This document shows, one piece after another, positions 39,474 through 47,818 of a stretch of DNA of 64,000 nucleotides. The stretch covers positions 1-64,000 of the forward strand of contig JAOTXY010000006.1 in assembly GCA_029862125.1 (NCBI GenBank). The letters are read 5' to 3'. The first letter of the stretch is position 1; every line of letters begins with the position of its first letter. The notes beneath the pieces were generated by a model that was not told the origin of the DNA, searched no databases, and saw only the letters and a program-made list of their open reading frames with translations. This stretch comes from Gammaproteobacteria bacterium (GTDB lineage Bacteria; Pseudomonadota; Gammaproteobacteria; GCA-001735895). Position numbers and translations under genes: made by a program.

Positions 39474-41885
39474 TCAAGCACGCATCCTGGCACCAGCCGG
39501 ATCGTAGAGCTCCTCGTCGACGATCCTGGCAGCATACATTTCACCGTTAATCTCGACTTCAAACGTGGTGCCGCCTTGCGCAAGATCGCTGGGTACGTAA
39601 CCCAGCGCCATCGATTGCTGCACGTGGTGCGCATATCCGCCCGAGGTGACGTAGCCCACGCATTCGCCGTCCTTGAGGATTGCTTCGTCCAGGGTGACGT
39701 CGATGTCGTCGGTGTCGATGGTCATCGTCACCAGCTTGATCGTGGGGCCGGCGTCGCGTTCTTTTTGCGCGGCATCTTTTCCGATGAAGTCCTTGTCCCA
39801 GTTGATGAACACGTCGAGGCCCGATTGTGCGGCGGTGAAATCCGGGCGGAATTCGAGGGTCCACGCGCCCCAGTTCTTTTCCAGACGCAGACTCATCAGC
39901 GCGCGCAGGCCGTAGTGGGTAAGGCCAAGGCCTTCGCCGTTGGCGAGGATTTCTTCGTAGAGTTTCAATTGATATTCCGGCTCGACGTAGATTTCGTAAC
40001 CGAGTTCGCCGGAGAACGACAGCCTTGTGAGGATCGCCGGCACGGTGCCAACGAAAGTTCTTCGGATATCGCGGAATTTGAGTGCATCGCCGGAAACGTC
40101 GTCGCGCGTGATGCGGGACAGCAGTTCGCGTGCATTCGGGCCCGACAGGCCGATGCCGTGGTAGCGGCGCGATTCGTTGGCGTAACGGATGTCGTAACCG
40201 TCCATGTGGCTTTCGAACCAACGACGGTGCATTTCCTGCGCGGCGCCGGAGCCGAAGATCATGAAATCGTCATCTTTGAGGCAGGCGATGGTGAGATCGC
40301 CGTAGAGCTTGCCCTTGTGGGTCAGCATCGGGGAAAGGTTAATTCTGCCCGGCTGCGGCACGCGGCCTGCCATGACGTGGTCGAGGAACTTACGTGCATC
40401 CGGCCCCCTGATCGAGTGTTTGGCGAAGTTGGCGATCTCGGTGATGCCGACCGCTTCGCGGACCGCCTTGCATTCGCGCGCGACATAGTCGTGTGCGCGT
40501 GAGCGGGCGAAGGTCGGTTCCTCGTGCGCGTCTTCCGGGCCGTCGGCATACCACAACGCTGCCTCGAGGCCGAAGCCATCGCCCCAGACGGCGCCGAGTT
40601 GCGTCAGCCGGTCATACAACGCGGTCGTGCGCATGCGCCGGCCTTTGGGCAGGGTTTCGTTGGGGAAGGTCATGACGAAACGGCGCTCGTAGTTTTCGCT
40701 CGACTTGATCGTTCCGTAATCGGGCGAGGCATAATCGCCGAAGCGCGCGATGTCCATCGCCCAGACGTCAATTTCGGGTTCACCGTCAATCATCCATTCG
40801 GCGAGGCACTTGCCGACGCCGCCGGCCTGGCAGAAGCCGGCCATGACGCCGACCGCGGCCCAGTAGTTCTTCATGCCGGGCACCGGGCCGATCATCGGGT
40901 TGCCGTCGGGGCCAAAAGTAAACGGGCCGTTGATCATATCCTTGATGCCGGCCTCGGCAAGCGCCGGGATGCGCTCGAAACCGAGCTCGAGGCGTTCGGC
41001 GATGTGGTCGAGCTGCGGCTCGAGCAGTTCGTGGCCGAAATCATTGGGCGTGCCGCGGACCATCCACGGCGTCGCCTTGGGTTCATAAGTGCCGAGCAGC
41101 ATGCCCTGGCCTTCCTGGCGGAAGTAGATGTTGCCCTCGTAGTCGATGCCGGCCGGCAGGCGCTCTTCGCGCTCTGCAATTGCGGGGATGGTCTCGGTGA
41201 TCAGGTAATGGTGCTCCATCGGCTGCACCGGCAGGTTGAGGCCGGATAGGTGCCCTACTTCGCGCGCCCACAGGCCGCCGGCGTTGACGATGTGCTCGGC
41301 GTGGATGGTGCCTTCTTTGGTGACCACGTCCCAGCTGCCGTCGGCGCGCTGGTTGGTTTCGATGACCTGCGCGTGCGTGTGGTAGCTGCCGCCGAGTTTT
41401 TTCGCGGCCTTGGCGTAAGCGTAGGTGACACCGGAAGGGTCGATGTCGCCGTCGAGCGGATCCCACAGGGCCGCCAGGTAACGGCTCGGGTCGATCAGCG
41501 GGTGCCGGTCGGCGAGCTCCTTCATGGAGATGAATTCCTGGTCGAGACCCATGTAGCGCGCCTTCGAGCGCTCGCGTTTGAGGTAGTCGTACCAGGTCTG
41601 GTTCGACGCCACGTAGAAACCGCCGGTCTGGTGGTGGCCGACCGATTGGCCGGAGAGTTTCTCGAGCTCGGGGTAGAGTTCGATGGTGTAACCCTGCAGG
41701 CGCGAGATGTTCGGGTCCGAGCTGATCGTGTGGATCTGGCCCGCGGCGTGCCACGACGAGCCGGAGGTGAGTTCGTTGCGTTCGAGCAGCACGCAGTCTT
41801 TCCAGCCGTGCTTAACCAGGTGGAACAGGATTGAGCAGCCGACTACGCCGCCGCCGATGATTACTACTCTTGCTTGTGATTCCAT
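39474..41885 (-). CDS. Dimethylglycine/sarcosine dehydrogenase-like flavoprotein with GcvT domain
   Basis: The 803-residue protein has an N-terminal FAD domain (VVIIGGGVVGCSILFHL, residues 7-23) and a probable covalent-FAD histidine in SGSSWHAAGQIH near residue 46. The FAD-dependent oxidoreductase domain ends near 380. A GcvT-like folate-binding domain with C-terminal barrel extends from about 425 to 800. This is the dimethylglycine or sarcosine dehydrogenase layout, which demethylates an N-methyl amine and hands the one-carbon unit to tetrahydrofolate. It is paired with an MttB homologue 60 bases upstream. Base composition is far richer in G and C than that of the flanking genes (47 of 60 bases at 40801-40860), and long antisense open frames result. 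Confidence 0.88.
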   Translation of the reverse strand: MESQARVVIIGGGVVGCSILFHLVKHGWKDCVLLERNELTSGSSWHAAGQIHTISSDPNISRLQGYTIELYPELEKLSGQSVGHHQTGGFYVASNQTWYDYLKRERSKARYMGLDQEFISMKELADRHPLIDPSRYLAALWDPLDGDIDPSGVTYAYAKAAKKLGGSYHTHAQVIETNQRADGSWDVVTKEGTIHAEHIVNAGGLWAREVGHLSGLNLPVQPMEHHYLITETIPAIAEREERLPAGIDYEGNIYFRQEGQGMLLGTYEPKATPWMVRGTPNDFGHELLEPQLDHIAERLELGFERIPALAEAGIKDMINGPFTFGPDGNPMIGPVPGMKNYWAAVGVMAGFCQAGGVGKCLAEWMIDGEPEIDVWAMDIARFGDYASPDYGTIKSSENYERRFVMTFPNETLPKGRRMRTTALYDRLTQLGAVWGDGFGLEAALWYADGPEDAHEEPTFARSRAHDYVARECKAVREAVGITEIANFAKHSIRGPDARKFLDHVMAGRVPQPGRINLSPMLTHKGKLYGDLTIACLKDDDFMIFGSGAAQEMHRRWFESHMDGYDIRYANESRRYHGIGLSGPNARELLSRITRDDVSGDALKFRDIRRTFVGTVPAILTRLSFSGELGYEIYVEPEYQLKLYEEILANGEGLGLTHYGLRALMSLRLEKNWGAWTLEFRPDFTAAQSGLDVFINWDKDFIGKDAAQKERDAGPTIKLVTMTIDTDDIDVTLDEAILKDGECVGYVTSGGYAHHVQQSMALGYVPSDLAQGGTTFEVEINGEMYAARIVDEELYDPAGARMRA

Positions 41886-41916
41886 CGATTACCTCTTTTC
41901 AATCTTGTTTTGCTGG

Positions 41917-41939
41917 ATCCCGCGATCAAGTCGCGGGAT
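41917..41939. repeat. Small palindrome between the MttB and dehydrogenase genes
   Basis: ATCCCGCGA-TCAAG-TCGCGGGAT is a perfect 9-5-9 hairpin. It resembles the widespread 'cgggatgac' intergenic palindromes found in many proteobacteria. No T tract follows. Confidence 0.6.
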
Positions 41940-41945
41940 GACAAA

Positions 41946-43490
41946 TCAGTACCAGGCGTCCGGTATTTCTGCTTTGCGTTTTTCGATATAGGCGCGCAGC
42001 TCTTCGTCTTTGGACTCGTCGAGGGGCGGGGCCTCGTAGTCTTTCAGGAGCTGGTTCCAGCGGTCGTAGGCGCGTCGCGCCATGTCTTTGCTGCCCTGCT
42101 CTTCCCAGCTTTCGACGTTTTCGCTGTCGGAGAGCTTGGCGTCGTAGTAGGCGGTTTCGTAGTTGGCCATGGTGTGGCTGCAGCCGAGGAAGTGGCCAGA
42201 GGGCTCTACTTCCGAATAGGCGTCGCGCGCGAGTGCGTTGTCGTCTAGCGGCAGGCCGCCGAGCATGACCTGGTAGGCGCCGAGTCGGTCGGCGTCGATG
42301 ACAAGTTTTTCGTAACCGGTGCAGAGGCCGCCTTCTAGCCAGCCGGCGGCGTGCAGCACGAAGTTGGCGCCGCCGAGCGCGGTCGACATCATCGAGTCGG
42401 CGCTTTCGGCCGCGGCCTGCGCGTCGGGCAGTTTGGATGCGGTCAGCGAACCGCCGCAGCGTAATGGCACACCCAGCCTGCGCGCGAGCTGGCCGATGAC
42501 GAGGTTCGAGATCACCGGTTCGGGCATACCGAAGGTCGGGGCGCCGCTCTTGAGGCTCATCGACGACAGGAAATTACCGAGTACGAACGGTGCGCCCTTG
42601 CGCACGAGTTGGGTGAAGGCGCCGACCATCATCGCCTCGGCGAAGGCTTGTGCGATCGATGCCGCCGTCGTGACCGGGCCCATCGCGCCGCCGAGAATAA
42701 ACGGTGCCGCCACGAGCCCCTGGTTGGCACCGCAGTAAACCTGCGCGGCCTCGGTAACGACCTTGTCGACCAGCAGCGGCGAATTGGTGTTGACGTTGCC
42801 CATGATGACGCAGTTTTCTTCCATGAAGTCCGCACCGTGGAGAATGCGCGCCATGTCGACACAATCCTGGGCGCGCGATTTTTCGGTGATCGCGCCGAGG
42901 TGCGGCTTGTCGTGGTTCTTCATGTGCAGGTAGACCATGTCGAGGTGACGTTTCGACACCGGCAGGTCGCAGGGTTCGACGATGACCAGGCTGCCGTGGT
43001 GCAGGCTCGGCAGCATGTGGACGAGCTTGGACAGCTTGTCGAGGTCATCGATCGCACCATAGCGCCGCCCACCCTCGAGGTCGCGCACGAACGGCGGGCC
43101 GTAGACTGGCGCGAACACCTGGTTTGTGCCGCCGATGCGCACGCTCTTTTCAGGGTTGCGAGCGTGCTGGGTAAATTCGCTGGGTGCGGTCTGGCACAGT
43201 TCGCGTGCAACACCCTTGTCGAGCCGCACCCGGGTATCCTTGACGTCGGCACCGGCTGCTTTCCAGATTTTGAGCGCTTTCGGGTCGTCGCGGAATTCGA
43301 GACCGATTTCCTGGATGATCCAGTCGGCCTGTTCCTCGAGTTTGACCAGGCCTTCTTCACCGAGGAATTCGTAAAACGGAATTTGTCTCTTGATAAAAGC
43401 CGGGGCCACGCTTTGCTGGCGTTCGCGTGTGCGGCCACCGCGACGTCGGCCCGTGGAACGCGCTGCTTTCGTTTTTGCTATGTCGCTCAC
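41946..43490 (-). CDS. MttB-family (non-pyrrolysine) methyltransferase
   Basis: The 514-residue open frame carries no in-frame TAG, so it is a non-pyrrolysine member of the trimethylamine methyltransferase family. Relatives such as MtgB move a methyl group from glycine betaine or another quaternary amine to a corrinoid protein. Typical blocks are seen in the GGAMGPVTTAASIAQAFAE and LRCGGSLTASKLPDAQAAAE segments. The N-terminal 30 residues are very basic (KTKAARSTGRRRGGRTRERQ). No corrinoid-protein gene is adjacent, so the acceptor is unknown. Pairing with the dehydrogenase suggests a betaine to dimethylglycine to sarcosine route (inference). The region is GC-rich like its partner. Confidence 0.87.
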   Translation of the reverse strand: MSDIAKTKAARSTGRRRGGRTRERQQSVAPAFIKRQIPFYEFLGEEGLVKLEEQADWIIQEIGLEFRDDPKALKIWKAAGADVKDTRVRLDKGVARELCQTAPSEFTQHARNPEKSVRIGGTNQVFAPVYGPPFVRDLEGGRRYGAIDDLDKLSKLVHMLPSLHHGSLVIVEPCDLPVSKRHLDMVYLHMKNHDKPHLGAITEKSRAQDCVDMARILHGADFMEENCVIMGNVNTNSPLLVDKVVTEAAQVYCGANQGLVAAPFILGGAMGPVTTAASIAQAFAEAMMVGAFTQLVRKGAPFVLGNFLSSMSLKSGAPTFGMPEPVISNLVIGQLARRLGVPLRCGGSLTASKLPDAQAAAESADSMMSTALGGANFVLHAAGWLEGGLCTGYEKLVIDADRLGAYQVMLGGLPLDDNALARDAYSEVEPSGHFLGCSHTMANYETAYYDAKLSDSENVESWEEQGSKDMARRAYDRWNQLLKDYEAPPLDESKDEELRAYIEKRKAEIPDAWY

Positions 43491-43638
43491 GACTGGCTCC
43501 CGTTTTCAGGACCGGCATTATACCAACCAGTTTATCCGCCTTGCGACCGAATTCTAAACCTGGCCAGTATTATAATCGCGCATGTACCTGCCTTCTTTTC
43601 TGCTAGAAGCTGTTGGACTTATCGTGGGTTCGAGCAGT

Positions 43639-43644
43639 TATAAT
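43639..43644 (+). promoter_or_regulatory. Candidate -10 box upstream of the gamma-glutamyltransferase gene
   Basis: TATAAT lies 31 bases before the ATG. A TTGGAC at 43614 is 20 bases away, longer than ideal. A second TATAAT (43571-43576) overlaps ATTATA on the plus strand, a possible minus-strand -10 for the MttB gene. Confidence 0.35.
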
Positions 43645-43674
43645 ACGCATATCGAATATTTTGGGTAAACTTCA

Positions 43675-45285
43675 ATGCGAAACCATCAGCTCCCCGGCCG
43701 CTCGGTCGTTATGTCAACCGAGGCGATGGCCGCCACCAGCCAGCCGATGGCGACCGAAGCTGCGTTGCAGGTGATGCGTGACGGTGGCAATGCACTCGAT
43801 GCCGCGATTGCGGCGAGCGCGGTGCTGTCGGTGGTCGAATCCTACTCAACCGGCATCGGCGGAGATTGCTTCATCCTCTACCACGAGGCAGCAACGGATA
43901 AACTGCACGCGCTCAACGGCAGCGGACGGGCCCCGGCCGCCGCCACTGCAGCAGCGATTCGGGCCCGGGGATTCGATACCATGCCAAAACAGGGCATCCT
44001 CTCGGTCACCGTACCCGGTGCTATCGATGCCTGGCAGCAGGCAAATCAGAGGCTCGGCAAGCTCGATTTCGCATCCCTGCTGCAGCCCGCGATCCACTAT
44101 GCCGAACTGGGTTACGCGGTTACACCGGTCATCGCCCACAACTGGAAAGCCGACAAACACCCCAGCGGAAACAACCTGGCATTGCTCGCTGCGACGCCTG
44201 AGGCCAGCGCGGCTTACCTGGTTGACGGCAAGCCCCCCGCCGCCGGCACGATTCATCGGCAACCCGACCTTGCACGCAGCTTGCGCACCATCGCCAGCCA
44301 GGGTCGGGATGGTTTTTACCAGGGTGAAATTGCGGCCGAGATCGTGCGCTTCAGCGATACCCATGACGGCTTGTTCAGCCTTGAAGATTTCGCCAATCAC
44401 GAATCCGAATGGGTCGAGCCCATCAGCAGCAACTACCGTGGTTACGACGTGTTCGAAATTCCACCCAATGCCCAGGGCATCACTACCCTGATGGCGCTCA
44501 ATATCCTCGCGCAGACCGATGTCTCGAAACTGCCGCACCTGGGTGCGGACCATGTCCAGTTGTTGAGCGAGGCGTTTGCCCTGGCCATGGCCGAGCGCGA
44601 TCGTTTCATCGGGGATCCTGCATTTAACGAGCTGCCGGTTGCCCGGTTACTGTCGAATGAATTCGCCCAGGCTCAGTATGCACGTATCAATATGAGCAAG
44701 GCACTCTGCCACCCGGTCGAGTCTGCGCTACCGACTCACCGCGATACGGTTTACCTCAGCGTGGTCGACAAGGATCGCAACGCCTGTTCGTTCATCAACA
44801 GCGTGTTTTCTTCGTGGGGCAGCGGCCTCGTGGCTGGCTCAACCGGCATCAACCTGCAAAACCGGGGTTCCGCATTTAGTCTCGACGAAGGTCATTTCAA
44901 CCAGATCGAGCCGGGTAAGCGACCCCTGCATACCATCATTCCCGCCATGGTCTACCGCGAGGGGAAACCGGTGCTCTGCTTCGGCGTCATGGGAGGCCAG
45001 TACCAGGCGATGGGACAGGCCTATGTTTTATCCAACTGGATCGACTACGGCATGGATATCCAACAGGCACTGGACGCGGCGCGATTCTTCCTTTACGCAG
45101 GCGTGCTTGAAGTTGAAACAGGCGTACCCGAAAGCACTCGAGCCGGGTTATCGGCGCGTGGACATAACGTGGTTGCGGCCGAGTCACCCTGGGGTGGTGG
45201 GCAGGCCATCGTCATCGACTGGGAAAACGGCGTGTTACACGGTGGCTCCGAACCACGCAAGGATGGCCACGCCGCGGGCTTTTAA
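43675..45285 (+). CDS. Gamma-glutamyltransferase family protein
   Basis: The 536-residue protein has the N-terminal nucleophile hydrolase layout of gamma-glutamyltransferases: GGNALDAAIAASAVLSVVES early, the processing-site Thr in HRDTVYLSVVDKD near residue 360, and FGVMGGQYQAMGQ later. It is shorter than E. coli Ggt and lacks an obvious signal peptide, so a cytoplasmic role is likely. Many such proteins act on acyl-amino-acid or lactam substrates rather than glutathione. It diverges from the MttB gene. The substrate is not evident. Confidence 0.85.
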   Translation: MRNHQLPGRSVVMSTEAMAATSQPMATEAALQVMRDGGNALDAAIAASAVLSVVESYSTGIGGDCFILYHEAATDKLHALNGSGRAPAAATAAAIRARGFDTMPKQGILSVTVPGAIDAWQQANQRLGKLDFASLLQPAIHYAELGYAVTPVIAHNWKADKHPSGNNLALLAATPEASAAYLVDGKPPAAGTIHRQPDLARSLRTIASQGRDGFYQGEIAAEIVRFSDTHDGLFSLEDFANHESEWVEPISSNYRGYDVFEIPPNAQGITTLMALNILAQTDVSKLPHLGADHVQLLSEAFALAMAERDRFIGDPAFNELPVARLLSNEFAQAQYARINMSKALCHPVESALPTHRDTVYLSVVDKDRNACSFINSVFSSWGSGLVAGSTGINLQNRGSAFSLDEGHFNQIEPGKRPLHTIIPAMVYREGKPVLCFGVMGGQYQAMGQAYVLSNWIDYGMDIQQALDAARFFLYAGVLEVETGVPESTRAGLSARGHNVVAAESPWGGGQAIVIDWENGVLHGGSEPRKDGHAAGF

Positions 45286-45454
45286 GGGCTACCGGGACTT
45301 AGCTGACAACCCCCAGGTACCGCATGGTTCACCTGCGACAGGATACAAACCCGAAAATCATTCCTTTTAGAACTGGTTTCGATATTTGTGATGCAATTCC
45401 TAATCCTGGTTAATAAATACTTTAAGATGGTTTTTTTACCCGAAATTGATCCAG

Positions 45455-45685
45455 ATGTTTGATTTGTTTTCCAGGCAGCGTAGAGAGCAAAAACGTAACG
45501 ATGCTCACGAAAAAGAGTTAAAGAAATCTCTCGCAAGTAAAGTAGCGCACTATAAAAAACACGTTGAGCCAGCCGACGATGATTTCACCGAGGTCGCTGT
45601 AAACGGTAAAAAAGTTCGCGTCGCCAAAGAACAGATAACAATAAATGGTATTTGGTCGCAGCAAAATGCCGAGCCGTCAAAGTGA
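45455..45685 (+). CDS. Small basic hypothetical protein
   Basis: The ATG at 45455 opens a 76-residue frame rich in Lys, Arg and Glu in its first half (MFDLFSRQRREQKRNDAHEKE). A segment with VNGKKVRVAKEQITINGIW follows, resembling a small beta-rich fold. I do not recognise a family. The frame also opens at a TTG at 45446. AT-rich DNA surrounds it. Confidence 0.5.
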   Translation: MFDLFSRQRREQKRNDAHEKELKKSLASKVAHYKKHVEPADDDFTEVAVNGKKVRVAKEQITINGIWSQQNAEPSK

Positions 45686-45932
45686 TCTATTCAGTCATAG
45701 TCATCAAATTTCTCTAATTATTACCCGACCTTTCTACCTGCGATCCCGGGTTTTGCGCTTAATACCTCTATTGCCCCCATAACCGGCACTGCTTCCAGTT
45801 CTACGGTGTCAAAGAACGGAAATCTTAATTGTCCGAATCTGTTCAGAATGTGACGAGAATCCAGCAAAAACTTATAACTATCCTAGACTCTATAAAGATT
45901 CACCAGACTGATACCCAAAAACCAAAGTAAAT

Positions 45933-46181
45933 ATGAGCATGGACAGAGCGGATTCTAGCGGTGAACCCGTAGATGGCACCGAAATCGACACTGATGAAGA
46001 CGAGATAACGCAGTCGATAACCAAGCTGCGCATCGAAGTAGATCGAATCGAATCGACTACCGGACCTTCAAAGCGCACCCACTGTATGCGCACTGAAATC
46101 GAAAGACTTGAGAGTCAGTTAGCTTATTCCGAGAATCAGGCTCAAGATGGCACGGGCCAGGTTTCTCAAGACACTCCCTGA
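45933..46181 (+). CDS. Possible small acidic coiled-coil protein
   Basis: An 82-residue frame starting at ATG 45933 encodes an acidic N-terminus (DGTEIDTDEDEI) and a helical Glu/Arg-rich middle (KLRIEVDRIES, then EIERLESQLAYSEN). The composition is protein-like, but no ribosome-binding site or family is recognised. It may be spurious. Confidence 0.35.
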   Translation: MSMDRADSSGEPVDGTEIDTDEDEITQSITKLRIEVDRIESTTGPSKRTHCMRTEIERLESQLAYSENQAQDGTGQVSQDTP

Positions 46182-46307
46182 GAACAACCAGCGGCAATTG
46201 TTCGGCGCGACTCAAGCGCCTTGTTCTCCGCCTAACAGACACCTGATTTCATAACACCAGGGACCGGGGTCGGACAACAATCGAAACTCAATAACGCGGA
46301 ATGCAGG

Positions 46308-46706
46308 TTATCCGTTCGTGGACCAAAGCATGGAAGCGGCTTGGTCGATCTTGCGTCCAAATTCCAGTCGTCGCAGGCCCGCGGGAATATGAGTGAACAC
46401 CGGGAAAATTGCCCAGAAGAAAAGCAGCCCCATTAGAATGTAGCGGTAGCCATCCAGCAAACCTGGATCACTTTTGCCGAAGATTTCCCTGGTGTCATTG
46501 CGGTAGGCATAGCCATTGAATTTTCCAGAACGTCCTTCGTCTTCACCGGCAACGACGACATAATCGCCGTTTCTCAGCACCCAGGGTTGCCCGAGGTTAA
46601 GATCGATAATGTTGTTCGAGCCCTGAATTTCAAATTGGACATTACGGACGTCAATCGCCCTGTAGGCTCGAACTGTACCTTCGATTTTGCGCAACATACT
46701 AGTCAT
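46308..46706 (-). CDS. Single-span membrane protein, unknown
   Basis: The 132-residue product has a soluble N-terminal region with strand-rich sequence (about 1-85) and one transmembrane segment at about 88-108 (RYILMGLLFFWAIFPVF), then a short basic tail. The N-terminal part (GTVRAYRAIDVRNVQFEIQG, DYVVVAGEDEGRSGKFNGYA) resembles OB-fold membrane proteins of the NfeD or DUF kind, but I cannot assign it. The start is ATG 46706 or 46697. Confidence 0.6.
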   Translation of the reverse strand: MTSMLRKIEGTVRAYRAIDVRNVQFEIQGSNNIIDLNLGQPWVLRNGDYVVVAGEDEGRSGKFNGYAYRNDTREIFGKSDPGLLDGYRYILMGLLFFWAIFPVFTHIPAGLRRLEFGRKIDQAASMLWSTNG

Positions 46707-47173
46707 TCCAGATGAAAGTTTTCATGCCCTACTACGCCCATAAAAGAAACCAATCTATCCTTTTTTGCGGTGCAGCATTATCGACAATTAATAGCAGCTT
46801 TCAACAGGTTTTTTTGAATAATTCGATGGTTGATAATTTGTTCTCATTCGGTACAGGTTGTTACTACCAGTTCTCACTCCAGGGCAGACGCTAAAAAGCC
46901 CTGCCCATTATTCAGGGAACGGTCACTTGCAGACAGCGGTACCACGGATTTCATCAATCTTTGTCATTCGCACCAATTCATACGCTGATCACTTCATAAA
47001 TCCATTTGACACCTGATCGGGATCACAAAGTAATGCTTTATTGAGCGGCCGTATCGAATATCTGACCCTTTGGTACCGCCAAATAAAACTTTTTCAATAT
47101 TAGTTGCTATATGCAACTTAAAATCTAAGATTTGTGAACCTTACGAATAACAACTTAACTTGGGGATCAAATA
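46707..47173. other. 467-base region without a convincing gene
   Basis: A 60-codon frame at 46712-46894 has no ribosome-binding site and an odd composition, so it was not called. The rest is AT-rich and non-coding, with a good Shine-Dalgarno (GGGGAT) only at its right end for the gene at 47174. I see no structured repeat. Confidence 0.6.
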
Positions 47174-47617
47174 ATGAATGCGATATCAAAAGGATTACTG
47201 GTCATATTCGCGCTAACAAGCTCAATTGCGAGCGCTGATTTTTTAGGTGAAGCCGATGATAGCTATCTCGGTGTTCAAATGACGATGCCACTCGATTCGA
47301 AACCCATGGGCATTTTTTCAGGCCGCAATCAATATAATTACCTGCTGATCGAGCAGAAAGATGGCATCAAGGAGGGCATAGCACTAACTCATGATAGCGG
47401 CGGAAATAAAACCCTGAACTACCTGAGGCCGTCTGCCACATTCGATATTATCGATAGCAGATTTCCGGAATATGCAGTACCCATTTTAAGACTCGATGGT
47501 GAAGTCAGTACCAGTAATAATCCGACAAATTATGCAGCGGCAGGATTAGTGGCACTGGTGGTCGTTGGCATAATCGCTAAACGCGATCTTGAAAAAGACT
47601 GGAAAGTGGCAGATTAA
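47174..47617 (+). CDS. Exported hypothetical protein with C-terminal hydrophobic tail
   Basis: This 147-residue protein has a signal peptide (about 1-21, ending ASA). A mature region of mixed strands follows, and a hydrophobic segment near 122-137 (AAAGLVALVVVGIIAKR) may anchor it in the membrane. The C-terminus is charged. No family is recognised. It is preceded by GGGGAT 7 bases before the ATG. It lies alone in the AT-richer accessory stretch. Confidence 0.65.
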   Translation: MNAISKGLLVIFALTSSIASADFLGEADDSYLGVQMTMPLDSKPMGIFSGRNQYNYLLIEQKDGIKEGIALTHDSGGNKTLNYLRPSATFDIIDSRFPEYAVPILRLDGEVSTSNNPTNYAAAGLVALVVVGIIAKRDLEKDWKVAD

Positions 47618-47818
47618 GCCAGGATTTATCTCAAGCTTACTCTCCCGTGTCCTACAATCGCTTGTTAGCCATTGGATTATGCCAGGCGACTGAAGACCAA
47701 CATTAATAATTCAGCGAGTGGTTTACCTTGACCAAGACTACTTAAGGATGTTTTATTAACTATAAAATTCACCCTGATAAACAATATATAAGCCCTTGAA
47801 CTTTAAAAAGATATTGCA

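Noticed and set aside
40524-41249. Long plus-strand open frame inside the dehydrogenase gene
   Set aside because: It is antisense to a protein with clear FAD and GcvT motifs and is explained by the high G+C of third codon positions.
41946-43490. Pyrrolysine-type trimethylamine methyltransferase
   Set aside because: The reading frame is uninterrupted, so no in-frame TAG is present.
42609-43643. 344-codon plus-strand frame opposite the MttB-family gene
   Set aside because: It shadows a well-supported gene and has no recognisable domain; GC-rich DNA leaves few stop codons.
46712-46894. Possible 60-codon gene
   Set aside because: No ribosome-binding site, no family and unusual composition; left as non-coding.
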